DNA of 24,100 nucleotides from DTKY01 sp037440765 (GCA_037440765.1 JBBITL010000068.1:1-24100), one strand, 5' to 3'. Positions 14,708 to 23,666 are shown, numbered from the stretch's first letter. A program made the numbers and translations. Notes: generated by a model not told the origin, from the letters alone.

Positions 14708-17700
14708 ATGGGGGTAGGCGCGAGGGGCCTTCGGGCGCAGGCCCGGGTGTGCGCGCTGTTCGCACTGACGGCCGCCGGAGCCGCCGCTCAGGAGTCGCGC
14801 GGGATTGTCCTCGGCCGTGTGAGCGACCAGGCCGGGTCCGTCATCCCGGGGGCCGCCGTCCTGCTGGCCAACCTGGAAACGGGCCAGTCGCTCCGCCTTC
14901 TTACCAATGACAGTGGCAACTACATCGCTCCACTGCTCCAGGTGGGCCGTTACAGGGTGGTGGCTGAATACCCGGGGTTCAAGCGGCTCGCCAGTGAGAT
15001 CGAGGTCCACGTCAACGACCGGCTTCAGATGGACCTGGAACTGGAAGTGGGCGAGGTCACCCAGATTGTGGAGGTCTCCGTGGGCGCGCCCGCCGTCGAA
15101 ATGGCCGACTCCTCCCTCGGCCAGGTCGTCGACGCCCGCCGTGTGGCCGAACTCCCCATCGCTCACGGCAACCCGTACCAGTTGATCGCGCTGGCGCCCG
15201 GCACGAACTTCACCGGGGACGCCAAGCTGAACCGCCCGTACGAGCCGACTCACATTGTGGCTTACTCGGTCACGGGAACCCGCGCCGGCACCGGCGACAT
15301 AACCCTGGACGGGGTGGCCAACACCGCGGTGGGATCAGGCGGGCTGGTGGCGGCCTCGTATGTTCCGCCGGCGGATGCCGTGGCCGAGTTCAGGGTGCAG
15401 ACCGCACCGTTCGATGCCCGGGTCGGGCAGAGCTCGGGCGGCATCGTCAACATCAGCCTGAAGGCCGGCACGAACACGGCGCACGGGTCGCTCTATTACA
15501 CGAAGATGACGCCGCGGATGATGGCCAACGATTTCTTCGCCAACCGCGCCGGACTGGCTTCCCCGGAGTTCACCTACAACCGGTGGGGCGCCTCCCTCTC
15601 GGGCCCTGCCGCCCTGCCCAGGCTGTATGACGGAAGGGACAGAACGTTCTTCCTTTGGGCCTATGAAGGCCTCGGCGACCGGCGGCCCCGGGCGCCGGAC
15701 GGCTTCATCACCGTCCCGACGCAGGCGCAGCGTGGAGGGGATTTCTCAGGGCTTCTTTCTCTCGGGCCCGCCTTCCAGATTTACAACCCCTTCACCCGCC
15801 GCCCGGCCGCCGGAGGCCTCTACCGCGCGGACGCCTTCCCAGGCAATCTCATCCCGGTGTCCCTGCTGGATCCAGTGGCGTTGCGGGTGCTCGGCTTCGT
15901 CCCTCTCCCAGGAAGCCAAGGCACGACGGCAGACGGCCTGAACAACTACCCCGCCGCAGCCAGCGAACCGGAGAACACGCGGTACTACAACCACGTCGGG
16001 CGTGTCGGCCACTCACTCTCCAGCCGCCACAGGTTCTTTGTGAGAGCCAACGTCTACAAGCGCCGGAGCCTGGCCAAGGACTACTTCCATTCACCCGCCA
16101 CGGGCCAGGACCAGCAGTTCCTTTCCCGGGGCGCGTCGGCCGACCACGTCTTCATGCTCCATCCGGCGGCCGTGCTCAACGTGCGCTACGGCTACAACCG
16201 GTTTCTCAGGCGCACACAGCCGAAGTACGGCCGGGGCCTGGATCTGACCAGCCTGGGCTTCCCGGCGGCCCTGAACGCCGCCGTTTCCCCGGAATCGCGC
16301 GAGTTTCCGGTCTTCATCATCAGCGGCATGTTCGCCACCAACAACATCGGCGAGAACCGCAGCGCAGACACGCACTCGGTGGTAGCCGCCCTGACCGCCT
16401 CGCGAGGCAGCCACAACCTGGAGTTCGGCCACGAGTTCCGCGCCTACCGGCACAACCGTTACACGGTCACTTCCTCTCAAAGCGGTTACTACAGTTTCGA
16501 CGAGACCTACGTCCGCGGGCCGCTGGAGAACTCCCCCGCCGCCCCCAGCGGCCAGCCCTTCGCCAGCTTCCTGCTGGGACTGCCGGAGCCCAGGACCAGC
16601 CACATCGCACGCAACGCGAGCTTCGCCGAGCAATCCACGGCCTGGATGTTCTACTTCCAGGACGGGTGGCGGGTGACGCGCCGGCTGAACCTGACCCTGG
16701 GCCTGCGCTATGAACTGGAAGGACCCATGACAGAGCGGTTCAACCGGAGCGTGCGCGGGTTGGATGCAGCCGCAGTCCTTCCGCAGAGCGCCGCCGCCGA
16801 GGCCGCATATGCCGCGGTTTACGCCGTCACTCCCACGCCGGAGCTTCCTCCCGGGAGTTTCGCCGTCCGCGGCGGGCTGACCTTCGCCGGCGTTGGCGGG
16901 CTTCCAAGGACCCTGTGGGAAAGGATCGGCTCCAACTTGATGCCGCGCGTCGGCTTTGCGTTGTCCCTTGGCCGGAACACGGTGCTGCGGGGCGGTTACG
17001 GGATATTCTTTTCACCGCTGGGGGTCCGCCGCGGCGACGTCCACCAGCATGGCTTCAGCCGCTCCACCCCGATGGTTGTGACGCGCAACAACCTGGACTT
17101 CACGCGGCCGCTGTCCAATCCGTTCCCCGACGGCATCCTCGAACCGCTCGGCGCCGCCGGAGGACTGCTGACCGACATCGGCAACAGCGTAAGATTTTTC
17201 AACACAACGCCTTCGGCGCCCTACATGCAGCGCTGGCAGGTCAGCGTGCAACGCGAAGTCAAGCCGGGCACGGTGGTTGATGCAGCCTACGTCGGCAACC
17301 GCGGCACCCGGCTGGAAACCGAGACCATGGGAGCGGCCAGCATCACGGCCGGCGTGAACGTCAATCCGGTGCCAGTGCGGTATCTGTCCCGGTCCCCGCT
17401 CCGGGACCAGGACAACACGGCCGTCAGCAGCTACCTGGGCAGCAACCTGCCGAACCCGTTCCTGGGGCTCCCGGGTATGGGCACGCTGTCGGCGGCGTCC
17501 ACCATCACGCGGGAGAACCTGTTGCGCCCCTTCCCGCAGTTCGGCGCCATGACCACCTCCAACAACTCGGGCTACTCCTGGTACCACGCGCTACAGGCTC
17601 GATTCGAGAAGAGGTACGCGGCCGGGCTCACACTGGGGCTGGCCTACACCTGGTCGAAGTTCATGGAGGGCGTGACATATCTTAATGCAGGCGACAGCAT

Positions 17701-18202
17701 GCCCGCCGAAAACCTGTCCGGACAGGATCACAAGCACCGCGTCTCGCTCAGTTGGATCTATGAGCTGCCGCACCTGCGCGGATGGCAGATCCAGGGCATC
17801 TACAGCTACCAGACCGGACCTCCCCTGCTGTGGGCGGACACAACCGGATTGGGATCCGGCAAACCGGCCTCAAGCGGAGGCCGCAACGTGCATCGCTGGT
17901 TCGACACAAGCGCATTTTTGACCGACAGCGCCCTGCGTCCTCAGCGCCGCTATCGCACCTGGCCGCTTCGCTTCAGCGACCTGCGCGCGGACAGGACCGA
18001 CAACTGGGACCTGTCGGTCATAAGGAAATTCCGCCTCGCCGACAGGATGTACCTCCAGTTTCGCGGCGAGTTCCTCAACGCCTTCAACCGCGCCCGCTTC
18101 AAGTCCCCCAACATGGACCCCTACAACAGGGCCTTCGGACAGGTCTCGGATACGGCAGCCTACCCCCGCCAGATACAGGCCGGCCTGAAGGCGACGTTCT
18201 GA
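14708..18202 (+). CDS. Oar-type TonB-dependent receptor with carboxypeptidase-regulatory-like domain
   Basis: A 1164-residue outer-membrane protein typical of acidobacteria. A signal peptide (1-27) ends AGAAA, leaving Gln28 as the predicted mature N-terminus. Residues about 31-115 form a beta-sandwich carboxypeptidase-regulatory-like domain (GRVSDQAGSVIPGAAVLL...NDSGNYIAPLLQVGRYRV). A plug-like region follows (about 120-245, including 'VDARRVAELP' and 'NPYQLIALAPGTNF'). The remaining 900 residues form a long beta-barrel, with repeated aromatic, alternating strands, and the protein ends in Phe (QAGLKATF), the usual barrel-assembly signal. It probably takes up or exports large molecules such as glycans or peptides; the ligand is unknown. 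ATG 14708 is preferred to GTG 14693, which overlaps the TATACT box. It starts 49 bases after the glutaminyl cyclase gene. Confidence 0.93.
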   Translation: MGVGARGLRAQARVCALFALTAAGAAAQESRGIVLGRVSDQAGSVIPGAAVLLANLETGQSLRLLTNDSGNYIAPLLQVGRYRVVAEYPGFKRLASEIEVHVNDRLQMDLELEVGEVTQIVEVSVGAPAVEMADSSLGQVVDARRVAELPIAHGNPYQLIALAPGTNFTGDAKLNRPYEPTHIVAYSVTGTRAGTGDITLDGVANTAVGSGGLVAASYVPPADAVAEFRVQTAPFDARVGQSSGGIVNISLKAGTNTAHGSLYYTKMTPRMMANDFFANRAGLASPEFTYNRWGASLSGPAALPRLYDGRDRTFFLWAYEGLGDRRPRAPDGFITVPTQAQRGGDFSGLLSLGPAFQIYNPFTRRPAAGGLYRADAFPGNLIPVSLLDPVALRVLGFVPLPGSQGTTADGLNNYPAAASEPENTRYYNHVGRVGHSLSSRHRFFVRANVYKRRSLAKDYFHSPATGQDQQFLSRGASADHVFMLHPAAVLNVRYGYNRFLRRTQPKYGRGLDLTSLGFPAALNAAVSPESREFPVFIISGMFATNNIGENRSADTHSVVAALTASRGSHNLEFGHEFRAYRHNRYTVTSSQSGYYSFDETYVRGPLENSPAAPSGQPFASFLLGLPEPRTSHIARNASFAEQSTAWMFYFQDGWRVTRRLNLTLGLRYELEGPMTERFNRSVRGLDAAAVLPQSAAAEAAYAAVYAVTPTPELPPGSFAVRGGLTFAGVGGLPRTLWERIGSNLMPRVGFALSLGRNTVLRGGYGIFFSPLGVRRGDVHQHGFSRSTPMVVTRNNLDFTRPLSNPFPDGILEPLGAAGGLLTDIGNSVRFFNTTPSAPYMQRWQVSVQREVKPGTVVDAAYVGNRGTRLETETMGAASITAGVNVNPVPVRYLSRSPLRDQDNTAVSSYLGSNLPNPFLGLPGMGTLSAASTITRENLLRPFPQFGAMTTSNNSGYSWYHALQARFEKRYAAGLTLGLAYTWSKFMEGVTYLNAGDSMPAENLSGQDHKHRVSLSWIYELPHLRGWQIQGIYSYQTGPPLLWADTTGLGSGKPASSGGRNVHRWFDTSAFLTDSALRPQRRYRTWPLRFSDLRADRTDNWDLSVIRKFRLADRMYLQFRGEFLNAFNRARFKSPNMDPYNRAFGQVSDTAAYPRQIQAGLKATF

Positions 18203-18255
18203 GGACAGACCAGGAATCGGCAGCGATTTCCCGCCCCCCGGCAGCACTACTGTAG

Positions 18256-19881
18256 GTGGACATCATCGATGCCTGGGTTGCCGCCTGCCTGCTGCCATTG
18301 GCCATCGTCGCCGTGCTGAGCGGGATCGACGACCTGATTCTGGATATGTCGGTGGCGTGGGGCAGGTTGCGCCGGCGCCGCCCGGAAGCCGGCCCGGGGC
18401 TTTGTCCGGAGAAGCGCATGGCTGTGTTCGTGCCCCTTTGGCAGGAGCACGATGTCATCACACGCATGCTCCGGCACAACCTGTCGGCGATCCGGTACAG
18501 CAACTACGATGTGTTCGTCGGGTGCTACCCGAACGACTCACTCACGCTTGAAGCAGTACGTGAGATTGAGGCGCTTACCCCAAACATACATCTGACGATA
18601 GTGCCGCATGACGGACCCACCTCCAAGGCCGATTGCCTCAACTGGATCTACCAGGCCATGCTGGCACACGAAGAGGCCTGCGGCAGCCGCTTCGAGCTGG
18701 TGGTGACCCACGACGCCGAGGATGTCATCCACCCGGAGGGCCTGAGCTGGATCAACTACTACCTGCGGAGCCACGACATGGTTCAGATTCCGGTGCTGCC
18801 GCTTCCCACCCCCGGCCACCGGCTGACGCACGGCGTTTACTGCGACGAATTCGCCGAATTCCAGACCAAGGACGTGCCGGCCAGGAGGATGCTCGGCGGG
18901 TTCCTTCCCTCCAACGGGGTGGGGACGGGCTACAGCCGCCGGGCGCTTGAGGCGTTGGCGTCGGCCGCCGCCAACCGTTTGTTCGATCCGGAATGTCTGA
19001 CAGAAGACTACGACTGTGGCATCCGCCTGCACCGGCTGGGCTTCCGGCAGTACTTCATTCCGATCCAGTTCCTGGAAGGCCAACCGGTGGCGACACGGGA
19101 GTACTTCCCGCGGCGGTTCCGGCAGGCCGTACGCCAGCGCACGCGCTGGGTCACCGGCATCGCCCTTCAAGGTTGGGAAAGGCACGGGTGGAGGGGCGGG
19201 CTGGGCGTGGTTTACTGGTTCTGGCGGGACCGCAAGGGACTTCTGGGGAACCCGCTCAGCCTGCTCGCCAACCTGGTGTCGGTGTACGGCATGGCGACTC
19301 TGGCATGGGCCGCCGCCACGGGCCGTCCATGGGGTTTGGCCGGCGCCGTCCTCGCTGGCGCAACCGGCTGGTTGCTGGCCGTGGCGTTGATTTCGCAGGG
19401 CTGGAGAATCCTGGTCCGGATGGTCTGCTCCGGGCGCATCTACGGATGGGGCTACGCGGCCGGCGTGCCGGCGCGCGTGGTGTGGGCCAACTGGATGAAC
19501 GCCATCGCCACGGCGCTGGCCGTCGTCCGTTACACCCGGGCGAGGCTGGGCCGGCGGAGCCACGCCTGGCTCAAGACCGAGCACACCTATCCGGCGCTGG
19601 AGACGGCCTCGCGCCGCCAGGTCCTGCCCCTTGCCCGGATCGACCCGGCGGGCGTGCGGCGCGAGACGGCGCGCGCCCTTCCGTTGCACGTGGTGGAGCG
19701 CTGGAAGGTGCTGCCCTGCCGGATCAACGAGGGCCGACTGCTGCTGGCCACCCCTCAGGAGCCGCCGCCTGGTGCCGACGCTGAACTCAGCAGGTTCACC
19801 AGCCTCCAGATCTGTTTCCAGATTGTCTCGCCCGAGGACTTCGAGCGCCTCCTCGGCGCCGCGGCGGTTCAGGTGCGGTAG
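18256..19881 (+). CDS. NfrB-like membrane glycosyltransferase (GT2) with partial MshEN domain
   Basis: A 541-residue inner-membrane GT2 protein resembling NfrB, which in Escherichia coli makes an exported glycan under c-di-GMP control. It opens with a membrane helix and SGIDDLILD (22-30), like NfrB. The processive-synthase motifs are present: HDAED (152-156), TEDYD (249-253) and QRTRW (294-298). Hydrophobic helices follow at about 334-355, 358-380 and 411-425, then a KTEH motif (440-443). The tail (about 470-535: ALPLHVVERWKVLPCRINEGRL...) matches the second part of the T2SSE-N/MshEN domain, but the first, c-di-GMP-binding RLGxxL repeats are not seen. The start is GTG 18256; the codon just before it is an in-frame stop. 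It lies 53 bases after the receptor and its end overlaps argJ's end. Confidence 0.87.
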   Translation: MDIIDAWVAACLLPLAIVAVLSGIDDLILDMSVAWGRLRRRRPEAGPGLCPEKRMAVFVPLWQEHDVITRMLRHNLSAIRYSNYDVFVGCYPNDSLTLEAVREIEALTPNIHLTIVPHDGPTSKADCLNWIYQAMLAHEEACGSRFELVVTHDAEDVIHPEGLSWINYYLRSHDMVQIPVLPLPTPGHRLTHGVYCDEFAEFQTKDVPARRMLGGFLPSNGVGTGYSRRALEALASAAANRLFDPECLTEDYDCGIRLHRLGFRQYFIPIQFLEGQPVATREYFPRRFRQAVRQRTRWVTGIALQGWERHGWRGGLGVVYWFWRDRKGLLGNPLSLLANLVSVYGMATLAWAAATGRPWGLAGAVLAGATGWLLAVALISQGWRILVRMVCSGRIYGWGYAAGVPARVVWANWMNAIATALAVVRYTRARLGRRSHAWLKTEHTYPALETASRRQVLPLARIDPAGVRRETARALPLHVVERWKVLPCRINEGRLLLATPQEPPPGADAELSRFTSLQICFQIVSPEDFERLLGAAAVQVR

Positions 19882-21047
19882 CTGGCGTTGATTCGGATGT
19901 AGTCTTCGGTGTAGTCGCAGGTCCAGAAGCAGCTCTCACCGCGACCCTTGCCCCGGATGACGAACCGGATGACGCAGTCGGGAGAGTTCAGGGCGAGCTT
20001 CAATTCCCGCTCTTCGAAGTCCGCCGCCAGTCCTCCCTTGCAAACCGGTTCTCCCTGGAGGCAGATATCCACCTTGGAGACATCGAACGCCACGCCGCAG
20101 GCGCCGGCCGCGGACAGGATGCGGCCCCAGTTGGGGTCGGACCCGGCGATGGCCGTCTTCACCAGGGGGGAGTTGGCGATGGCGCGCGCGATGGCGGTGG
20201 CGGCGGCGTCATCGGCCGCCCCGCGCACGTGTATGCTGATCTTCTTCCGCGCTCCCTCGCCGTCGCGGGCGATCATTTCGGCCAGGTCCTGCAAGACCCA
20301 GCTCAGCACTTCGTCGAAGACCAGTTGCTCCTTGGCGTTCGGCCGGATCTCGCTGGCGCCGTTGGCCAGCAGCAGCAGCGTGTCGTTTGTGGACATGTCG
20401 CCGTCCACGCTGATCCGGTGGAAGCTGCGCTCGGCGGCGAAGGCCAGCGACTTCTTCAGCCGGGCCGCGGGAATGGCGGCGTCGGTCACGATGAAGCCCA
20501 GCGTCGTCGCCATGCGAGGGTGGATCATCCCGGAGCCCTTGGTCATTCCCGCGATCCTTACCGCTCCATGATTGAGGGGCAGCTCTCCAAAAGCGACCTT
20601 GGGCACCCGGTCGGTAGTCATTATGGCGCCGGCGACCTCATGGAAGTGCGCCTTGTCCAGACCGCCCACCAGCCTGGGCACGGCTTTGGTGATCAGGGCC
20701 GGGTTGAGCTCGACGCCGATGACTCCGGTCGAGGCTGGCAGAACCCGCCGCACCTGGATCTTGAGCCCGGCGGCCACCGCCTTGCAGCAGGCGGCGGCCA
20801 CCTTCATTCCAGTCCGCGTCGCGCAATTGGCGTTCCCGGCGTTCACCAGGATGGCCTGCGCGGCTCCCCGGGTGGCGCGCAGGTGCGCGCGGCACAACTG
20901 CACCGGCGCCGCCTGGACCCGGTTGGTGGTGAAGAGGCCGGCAGCCGTGGCGGGCGTGTCGGACACGATCAGCGCGAGATCGTCCTTTGCCTGCTTCCGG
21001 ATACCCGCGTAGGTCGAGGCGTAACGATACCCCAGAGGCAGTCTCAC
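19869..21047 (-). CDS. argJ: Bifunctional glutamate N-acetyltransferase/ornithine acetyltransferase
   Basis: A 392-residue ArgJ, full length. It moves acetyl from N-acetylornithine to glutamate, recycling the acetyl group in arginine synthesis; many ArgJ proteins also use acetyl-CoA. The protein self-cleaves into two chains. The cleavage site here is KGSGMIHPRMA|TTLGF, with T181 as the nucleophile. STGVIG (106-111) forms the oxyanion hole, and the C-terminus keeps SDPNWGR and INASYRT. The second Thr after the nucleophile is unusual; Met is common there. The start is GTG 21047, four bases overlapping the fmt stop (GTGA). The 3' end overlaps the convergent NfrB-like gene by 13 bases. Last gene of the right operon. 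Confidence 0.96.
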   Translation of the reverse strand: MRLPLGYRYASTYAGIRKQAKDDLALIVSDTPATAAGLFTTNRVQAAPVQLCRAHLRATRGAAQAILVNAGNANCATRTGMKVAAACCKAVAAGLKIQVRRVLPASTGVIGVELNPALITKAVPRLVGGLDKAHFHEVAGAIMTTDRVPKVAFGELPLNHGAVRIAGMTKGSGMIHPRMATTLGFIVTDAAIPAARLKKSLAFAAERSFHRISVDGDMSTNDTLLLLANGASEIRPNAKEQLVFDEVLSWVLQDLAEMIARDGEGARKKISIHVRGAADDAAATAIARAIANSPLVKTAIAGSDPNWGRILSAAGACGVAFDVSKVDICLQGEPVCKGGLAADFEERELKLALNSPDCVIRFVIRGKGRGESCFWTCDYTEDYIRINASYRT

Positions 21048-21982
21048 CCGTCCTGTCCTCCGAGGGTCTCACTCGTCCGTGGATGATGTCCGTTCAAAAA
21101 AACCTCCGCTGGGACTCTCTGGCGCCCCTCGAGCTGTATCTCCAGCAGCTCAAGCGCCGTGCCTGCCCCGCATCCGGCGAGCAGGCGCCGCCCGCGGACC
21201 GCCACTGATCCCGGCGGCCCGGGCACCGGGTCCGCGGCAACACGTGAGCGCCAGACGTGCAGTCCCTTACCCCTGAATCGCGTGTACGCGCCGGGCCACG
21301 GCAAAAAACCGCGGACTCTATTGTAGATCTCGCGGGCAGTCCAGTTCCAATCGATGAGGCCGTCCTGCTTCCGCAGAATGGGCGCAAGGGTGGCGAGCGC
21401 GTGGTCCTGCTTGACGGGATGGATGCCTCCGGTTTCGAGCGCCTGGAGGGTCTCCACGAGCAGGCCAGCGCCCAGGACCGCGAGGCGTCCGGCAAGTTGC
21501 GCCGCGTCCTCCTCATCGCCTATGGGCGTCTCGCGCGCCAGCAGCATGTCGCCGGTGTCGAGGCCGGCGTCAATGCGCATGGTGGTCACGCCGGTGACCG
21601 TCTCCCCCCGCGCCACCGCCCACTGAACGGGCGCCGCGCCGCGATACCTGGGGAGAAGGGAGGCGTGGACGTTGATGATGCCCAGCGGCGGAATGTCGAT
21701 GATGCTTTGCGGGATGATCTGGCCGTAACCCACCACCACCATGGCCTCCGGCGCCAGCGCGGCAAGTTCCGCGACGACCTCCGGGCGGATGCGCTCCGGC
21801 TGGCGGACCTCCAGACCGCGCCCCAGCGCTGCCTGCTTCACCGGCGGAGCAGTCAGCGCCTGCTTCCGCCCGCTGGGGCGGTCGGGCTGGGTATACACGG
21901 CCAGAACCTCGTGGCCGGCTTCGAGGACTTTCTCCAGGGTGGGAACCGCGAAGGCGGGCGTTCCGAGAAAGACCAGCCTCAC
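21044..21982 (-). CDS. fmt: Methionyl-tRNA formyltransferase
   Basis: A 312-residue Fmt that formylates initiator Met-tRNA using 10-formyltetrahydrofolate. It has FLGTPAFAVPTL (5-16) and the SLLP formyltransferase motif NVHASLLPRYRG (104-115). The catalytic triad is N104, H106 and D142 (MRIDAGLDTGD). The C-terminal tRNA-binding domain starts at about 205 and includes WTAREIYNRVRGFLPWPGA. The start is GTG 21982, overlapping the def stop by four bases (GTGA); longer versions in this frame read through def out of frame. The neighbouring def product removes the formyl group later, so def and fmt are a functional pair. Confidence 0.97.
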   Translation of the reverse strand: MRLVFLGTPAFAVPTLEKVLEAGHEVLAVYTQPDRPSGRKQALTAPPVKQAALGRGLEVRQPERIRPEVVAELAALAPEAMVVVGYGQIIPQSIIDIPPLGIINVHASLLPRYRGAAPVQWAVARGETVTGVTTMRIDAGLDTGDMLLARETPIGDEEDAAQLAGRLAVLGAGLLVETLQALETGGIHPVKQDHALATLAPILRKQDGLIDWNWTAREIYNRVRGFLPWPGAYTRFRGKGLHVWRSRVAADPVPGPPGSVAVRGRRLLAGCGAGTALELLEIQLEGRQRVPAEVFLNGHHPRTSETLGGQDG

Positions 21983-22494
21983 GCCCACTCGCCGTCCTTC
22001 CGGAGCCTGCGGGCCTTGCGCTTGATCACGTCCCGCTTCAGGGCGCTCAGGCGGCTCAGGTACAGGCGCCCGTTGAGGTGATCGATTTCGTGCTCCAGGG
22101 CGCGGGCCAGCAGTTCCTCGCCCGTGACCTCGAAGGTATCTCCCTTGACGTTCTGCGCGCGCACGGTGACGCGCGCGCCGCGTCGCACCGGCTCGCGGAA
22201 ACCGGGAACGCTCAGGCAGCCTTCCTCGTTGACCTGCTTGCCCTCGATGCGCACTATCTCTGGATTTATCAGGACCAGCTTCTGCGGCGGACCTTCTCCG
22301 CCGGATGAATCGATCACGGCTATGCTGCGCGAGATGCCGATCTGCGGGGCGGCCAGACCCACACCCTTGGCCGCATACATCGACTCGAACATGTCTTCGA
22401 TGAGTTGGTGGAGCTCGGGAGTATCGAACTCGGTCACCTTGTCGGCCTTCTTCTCGAGGACCGCGTCTCCGAGCTTGACGATAGGGTAGATCAT
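21979..22494 (-). CDS. def: Peptide deformylase
   Basis: A 171-residue deformylase that removes the N-formyl group from new proteins. All three family motifs are present: motif 1 GVGLAAPQIG (44-53), motif 2 EGCLS (91-95) with metal ligand C93, and motif 3 HEIDH (135-139) with the two His ligands and catalytic E136. The start is ATG 22494, whose A is the last base of the aroC stop (TGATG), so translation is likely coupled. The C-terminal tail is basic. Metal is probably Fe(II) as for the family. Confidence 0.98.
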   Translation of the reverse strand: MIYPIVKLGDAVLEKKADKVTEFDTPELHQLIEDMFESMYAAKGVGLAAPQIGISRSIAVIDSSGGEGPPQKLVLINPEIVRIEGKQVNEEGCLSVPGFREPVRRGARVTVRAQNVKGDTFEVTGEELLARALEHEIDHLNGRLYLSRLSALKRDVIKRKARRLRKDGEWA

Positions 22495-23666
22495 CAGAAA
22501 TCACTCACCTGACGGAGGTAGCCGTCATAGTTGCGGCGCGTCTCGGCGAGCGAATCGCCCCCGAACTTATCCAGCATGGCGCCCGCCAGCACCAGGGCCG
22601 CCATCGCTTCTCCCACGACGGCGGCCGCCGGCAGCACGCATACGTCGCTGCGCTCGTAAGCGGCCGCCGACGGCTCGTGCGTGGCCAGATCCGCCGATTC
22701 CAGGGGACGCCGCAGGGTGGAGATCGGCTTGAGCAGGCACCGGGCGACTATATCCTCGCCGTTGGAGATGCCGCCCTCTATGCCTCCCGCGCGGTTCGAA
22801 CCGCGCCGGAAGCGGCGTTTTTCCCGGTCGTAGTGAATAGTGTCCTGGACGGCGGAGCCGAAGCTGGCGGCGTTGTCGGCGGCGCTGCCTATCTCAACGC
22901 CCTTCACCGCCTGAATCGAGACCAGGGCCTGGGCCAGCCGCCCGTCCAGCCGCGAGTCCCATGTAACATGGCTTCCCAGGCCCGGCGGCACGCCGCGAGC
23001 CACCACCTCGAAGACGCCTCCCACGGTGTCTCCGGTGCGCAGGGCCTCTTCCACCACCGCCTTCATCTCCTGTTCCACCTGCGGGTCCACGCAGCCGAGC
23101 AGCACCTCGGCCCTCTCGCTGAGGGCGACCAGTTCATCCCAGGAGACGCTCCGCGCGAGTCTGGCGCCGCCGGCCGCCACCACGTGGCTGAGGACCTGGA
23201 TTCCGAATTCGCCCAGGAAGGCCTTGGCGATGGCGCCGGCGGCCACGCGAGCGGTGGTCTCGCGGGCGCTGGAGCGTTCCAGGATGTAACGCGCGTCATG
23301 GAAGTTGTACTTGATGGCGCCCGCCAGGTCGGCGTGACCCGGCCTCGGCCGCGTGACCGGCTTTCGCTTGAGCTCCGCGCCCTCGAAATCCTCGACTGGC
23401 AGCGCCTCGGTCCAGTTGGGCCAGTCCTTGTTGCGGATGAGAAGGGCGATGGGCGCTCCGATGGTGCGCGAATGGCGCACGCCGCTCACTACGCCGACCT
23501 CGTCCGTCTCGATCTTCATGCGCCCGCCCCGGCCCAAGCCCTGCTGTCTGCGCCATAGCTCGCGGTTGATAGCGGCCAGCGAGACGGGTATCCCGGCGGG
23601 CAGGCCGGTGAGCGTGGCCACCAGGCACTGGCCATGGCTTTCGCCGGCGGTCTCAAAGCGGAACAT
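22494..23666 (-). CDS. aroC: Chorismate synthase
   Basis: A 390-residue AroC, the last step of the shikimate pathway: 5-enolpyruvylshikimate 3-phosphate to chorismate, needing reduced FMN. Family signatures are clear: GESHG (8-12), the RPGHADL segment with the preceding TRPRPG, and RSSARETTARVAAGA. The C-terminal SNGEDIVARCLLKPISTL is also typical. The start is ATG 23666, with AGGGGA seven bases upstream, one of the better ribosome-binding sites in the window. It begins 73 bases after the peptidyl-prolyl isomerase stop, so it may be co-transcribed with that gene or have its own promoter, which I could not identify. Confidence 0.97.
   Translation of the reverse strand: MFRFETAGESHGQCLVATLTGLPAGIPVSLAAINRELWRRQQGLGRGGRMKIETDEVGVVSGVRHSRTIGAPIALLIRNKDWPNWTEALPVEDFEGAELKRKPVTRPRPGHADLAGAIKYNFHDARYILERSSARETTARVAAGAIAKAFLGEFGIQVLSHVVAAGGARLARSVSWDELVALSERAEVLLGCVDPQVEQEMKAVVEEALRTGDTVGGVFEVVARGVPPGLGSHVTWDSRLDGRLAQALVSIQAVKGVEIGSAADNAASFGSAVQDTIHYDREKRRFRRGSNRAGGIEGGISNGEDIVARCLLKPISTLRRPLESADLATHEPSAAAYERSDVCVLPAAAVVGEAMAALVLAGAMLDKFGGDSLAETRRNYDGYLRQVSDF

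Noticed and set aside
18203..18255. Intrinsic terminator between the receptor and the NfrB-like gene
   Set aside because: No stem-loop followed by a T run is visible in these 53 bases.
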